From positions 1,612,001 through 1,676,000 of the forward strand of contig NZ_CP154631.1 in assembly GCF_039555755.1 (NCBI RefSeq): a DNA stretch of 64,000 bases. The letters run 5' to 3'. Each line of letters starts with the position of its first letter. Positions within the stretch are counted from its first letter, which is position 1. Shown here one piece after another: positions 63,555 through 64,000 of the stretch. The position numbers and the translations under genes are program-made. Origin of the DNA: Pseudomonas sediminis. Lineage in GTDB: Bacteria; Pseudomonadota; Gammaproteobacteria; Pseudomonadales; Pseudomonadaceae. The notes under the pieces are model-generated. The model saw nothing but the letters and a program-made list of their open reading frames with translations, ran no database searches and was not told where the DNA came from.

Positions 63555-64000
63555 TGACGCACCTGCGCATCGACCTTGATGTAGTCGCCCGCCACGCTGA
63601 TGCCCATGCCGCCATAGTCCTGGCAGCCATCGGCGAACACTTCCAGCACGCGCAGCGAGATTCCCTCGCGCAGCAGACTCACCGCGCAACCAGCATTCAG
63701 CGCGGCATCCTCCAGGCGCATCTGCACAGCGTCGCCGACCAGCTTGCCCTCAAGCTCACCGACGGCCGCCGGGCCGTACTCCTCGACCCGCGCCCCCGCG
63801 CGCAACGGCGCGAAGCTGGCGTGATAACCGCCGCCAGGAATCTCGCTGATCTGCAGTTCGCTCCACACCGCCTGGCCGCTGTAGCGCAGGTAGCGGCCTA
63901 CCGGGCTGGCACTCAGTGCCGGGTAATCCAGCGCCTGGCTGACCTTGATCAGGTTGTGCCGCGTTGCCGAACCGTAAAGGTTGGTGTCCAGTGTCAACTG
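63551..64000 (-). CDS. Unknown protein, C-terminal part only
   Basis: The last 149 residues of a gene that begins beyond the window. It ends RVLEVFADGCQDYGGMGISVAGDYIKVDAQVRQ and has Cys in AGCAVSLL and DGCQDYG, possibly a disulphide pair. The listed first codon TTG at 63997 is probably internal. It overlaps the next gene, so the two are one operon. The visible part has no domain I can name; a Gly- and Tyr-rich, strand-like pattern suggests an exported protein. Confidence 0.65.
   Translation of the reverse strand, partial: QLTLDTNLYGSATRHNLIKVSQALDYPALSASPVGRYLRYSGQAVWSELQISEIPGGGYHASFAPLRAGARVEEYGPAAVGELEGKLVGDAVQMRLEDAALNAGCAVSLLREGISLRVLEVFADGCQDYGGMGISVAGDYIKVDAQVRQ

Overview
The window looks like chromosomal DNA from a gamma-proteobacterium of the genus Pseudomonas, probably a relative of P. 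mendocina, P. alcaligenes or P. stutzeri rather than P. aeruginosa itself. The basis is uniformly high GC, Pseudomonas-type REP hairpins, and many gene groups that match what I remember of the regions flanking oriC in P. aeruginosa PAO1: prlC with a YheV-like protein and the PA0069 radical SAM protein, pycAB with its LysR regulator, a second hexR/zwf pair, znuA-zur-znuCB, metNIQ, and an EAL protein beside uvrD. No rRNA, tRNA, CRISPR array or prophage was seen. The one clear mobile element is a complete IS1182-type insertion sequence. The species and synteny statements come from memory, not from a search.

Layout. 1-7.1 kb: the start of a CHASE2 sensor gene behind a perfect CRP/Vfr-type site, a GFA-fold protein, an AEC transporter, a PAAT-type binding protein, a stand-alone PilT/PilU-type ATPase, a Na/Pi cotransporter and an NCS2 permease. 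7.2-11.6 kb: a TRAP-TAXI uptake operon with a hairpin between its two genes, beside the remnant of an AraC regulator. 11.6-24.5 kb: stress and housekeeping genes (luciferase-like oxidoreductase, OsmC, lipoproteins, HAD phosphatase, GNAT/gamma-carbonic anhydrase, prlC-yheV, an AraC regulator facing an SBF transporter, an SOS-controlled radical SAM protein, beta-carbonic anhydrase). 24.6-33.8 kb: two-subunit pyruvate carboxylase with a divergent LysR regulator and a perfect operator palindrome, an XdhC-type maturation factor, and a convergent iorAB molybdoenzyme. 33.9-37.7 kb: an RpiR-family regulator divergent from zwf with a perfect palindrome between them, then an MFS carrier. 37.9-44.7 kb: the zinc regulon (znuA / zur-znuC-znuB, translationally coupled) and the methionine importer. 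44.7-55.6 kb: a LysR regulator, a VOC protein, a PAS/GGDEF/EAL protein, uvrD, two tandem TRAP-type substrate-binding lipoproteins with no membrane partner, a TetR-type regulator and a Tim44-like protein. 55.6-57.2 kb: the IS element, sitting in the loop of an intrinsic terminator. 57.3-64 kb: an ElaA-type acetyltransferase, an SMI1/KNR4-like protein, a GntR-controlled aminotransferase plus glutamine-synthetase-like pair (probably polyamine or amine catabolism), and two uncharacterised exported or membrane-anchored proteins, the second running off the window.

Most of the window is ordinary core genome. Its interest lies in regulation: several near-perfect operators (Vfr, LexA, HexR-type, Zur, a PycR candidate, twin GntR boxes) and the way the IS element disrupts, and protects itself from, neighbouring transcription. 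I found no convincing undescribed defence or biosynthetic system. The least explained loci are the tandem orphan TRAP binding lipoproteins at 51.6-53.8 kb and the overlapping unknown gene pair at 62.3-64 kb.
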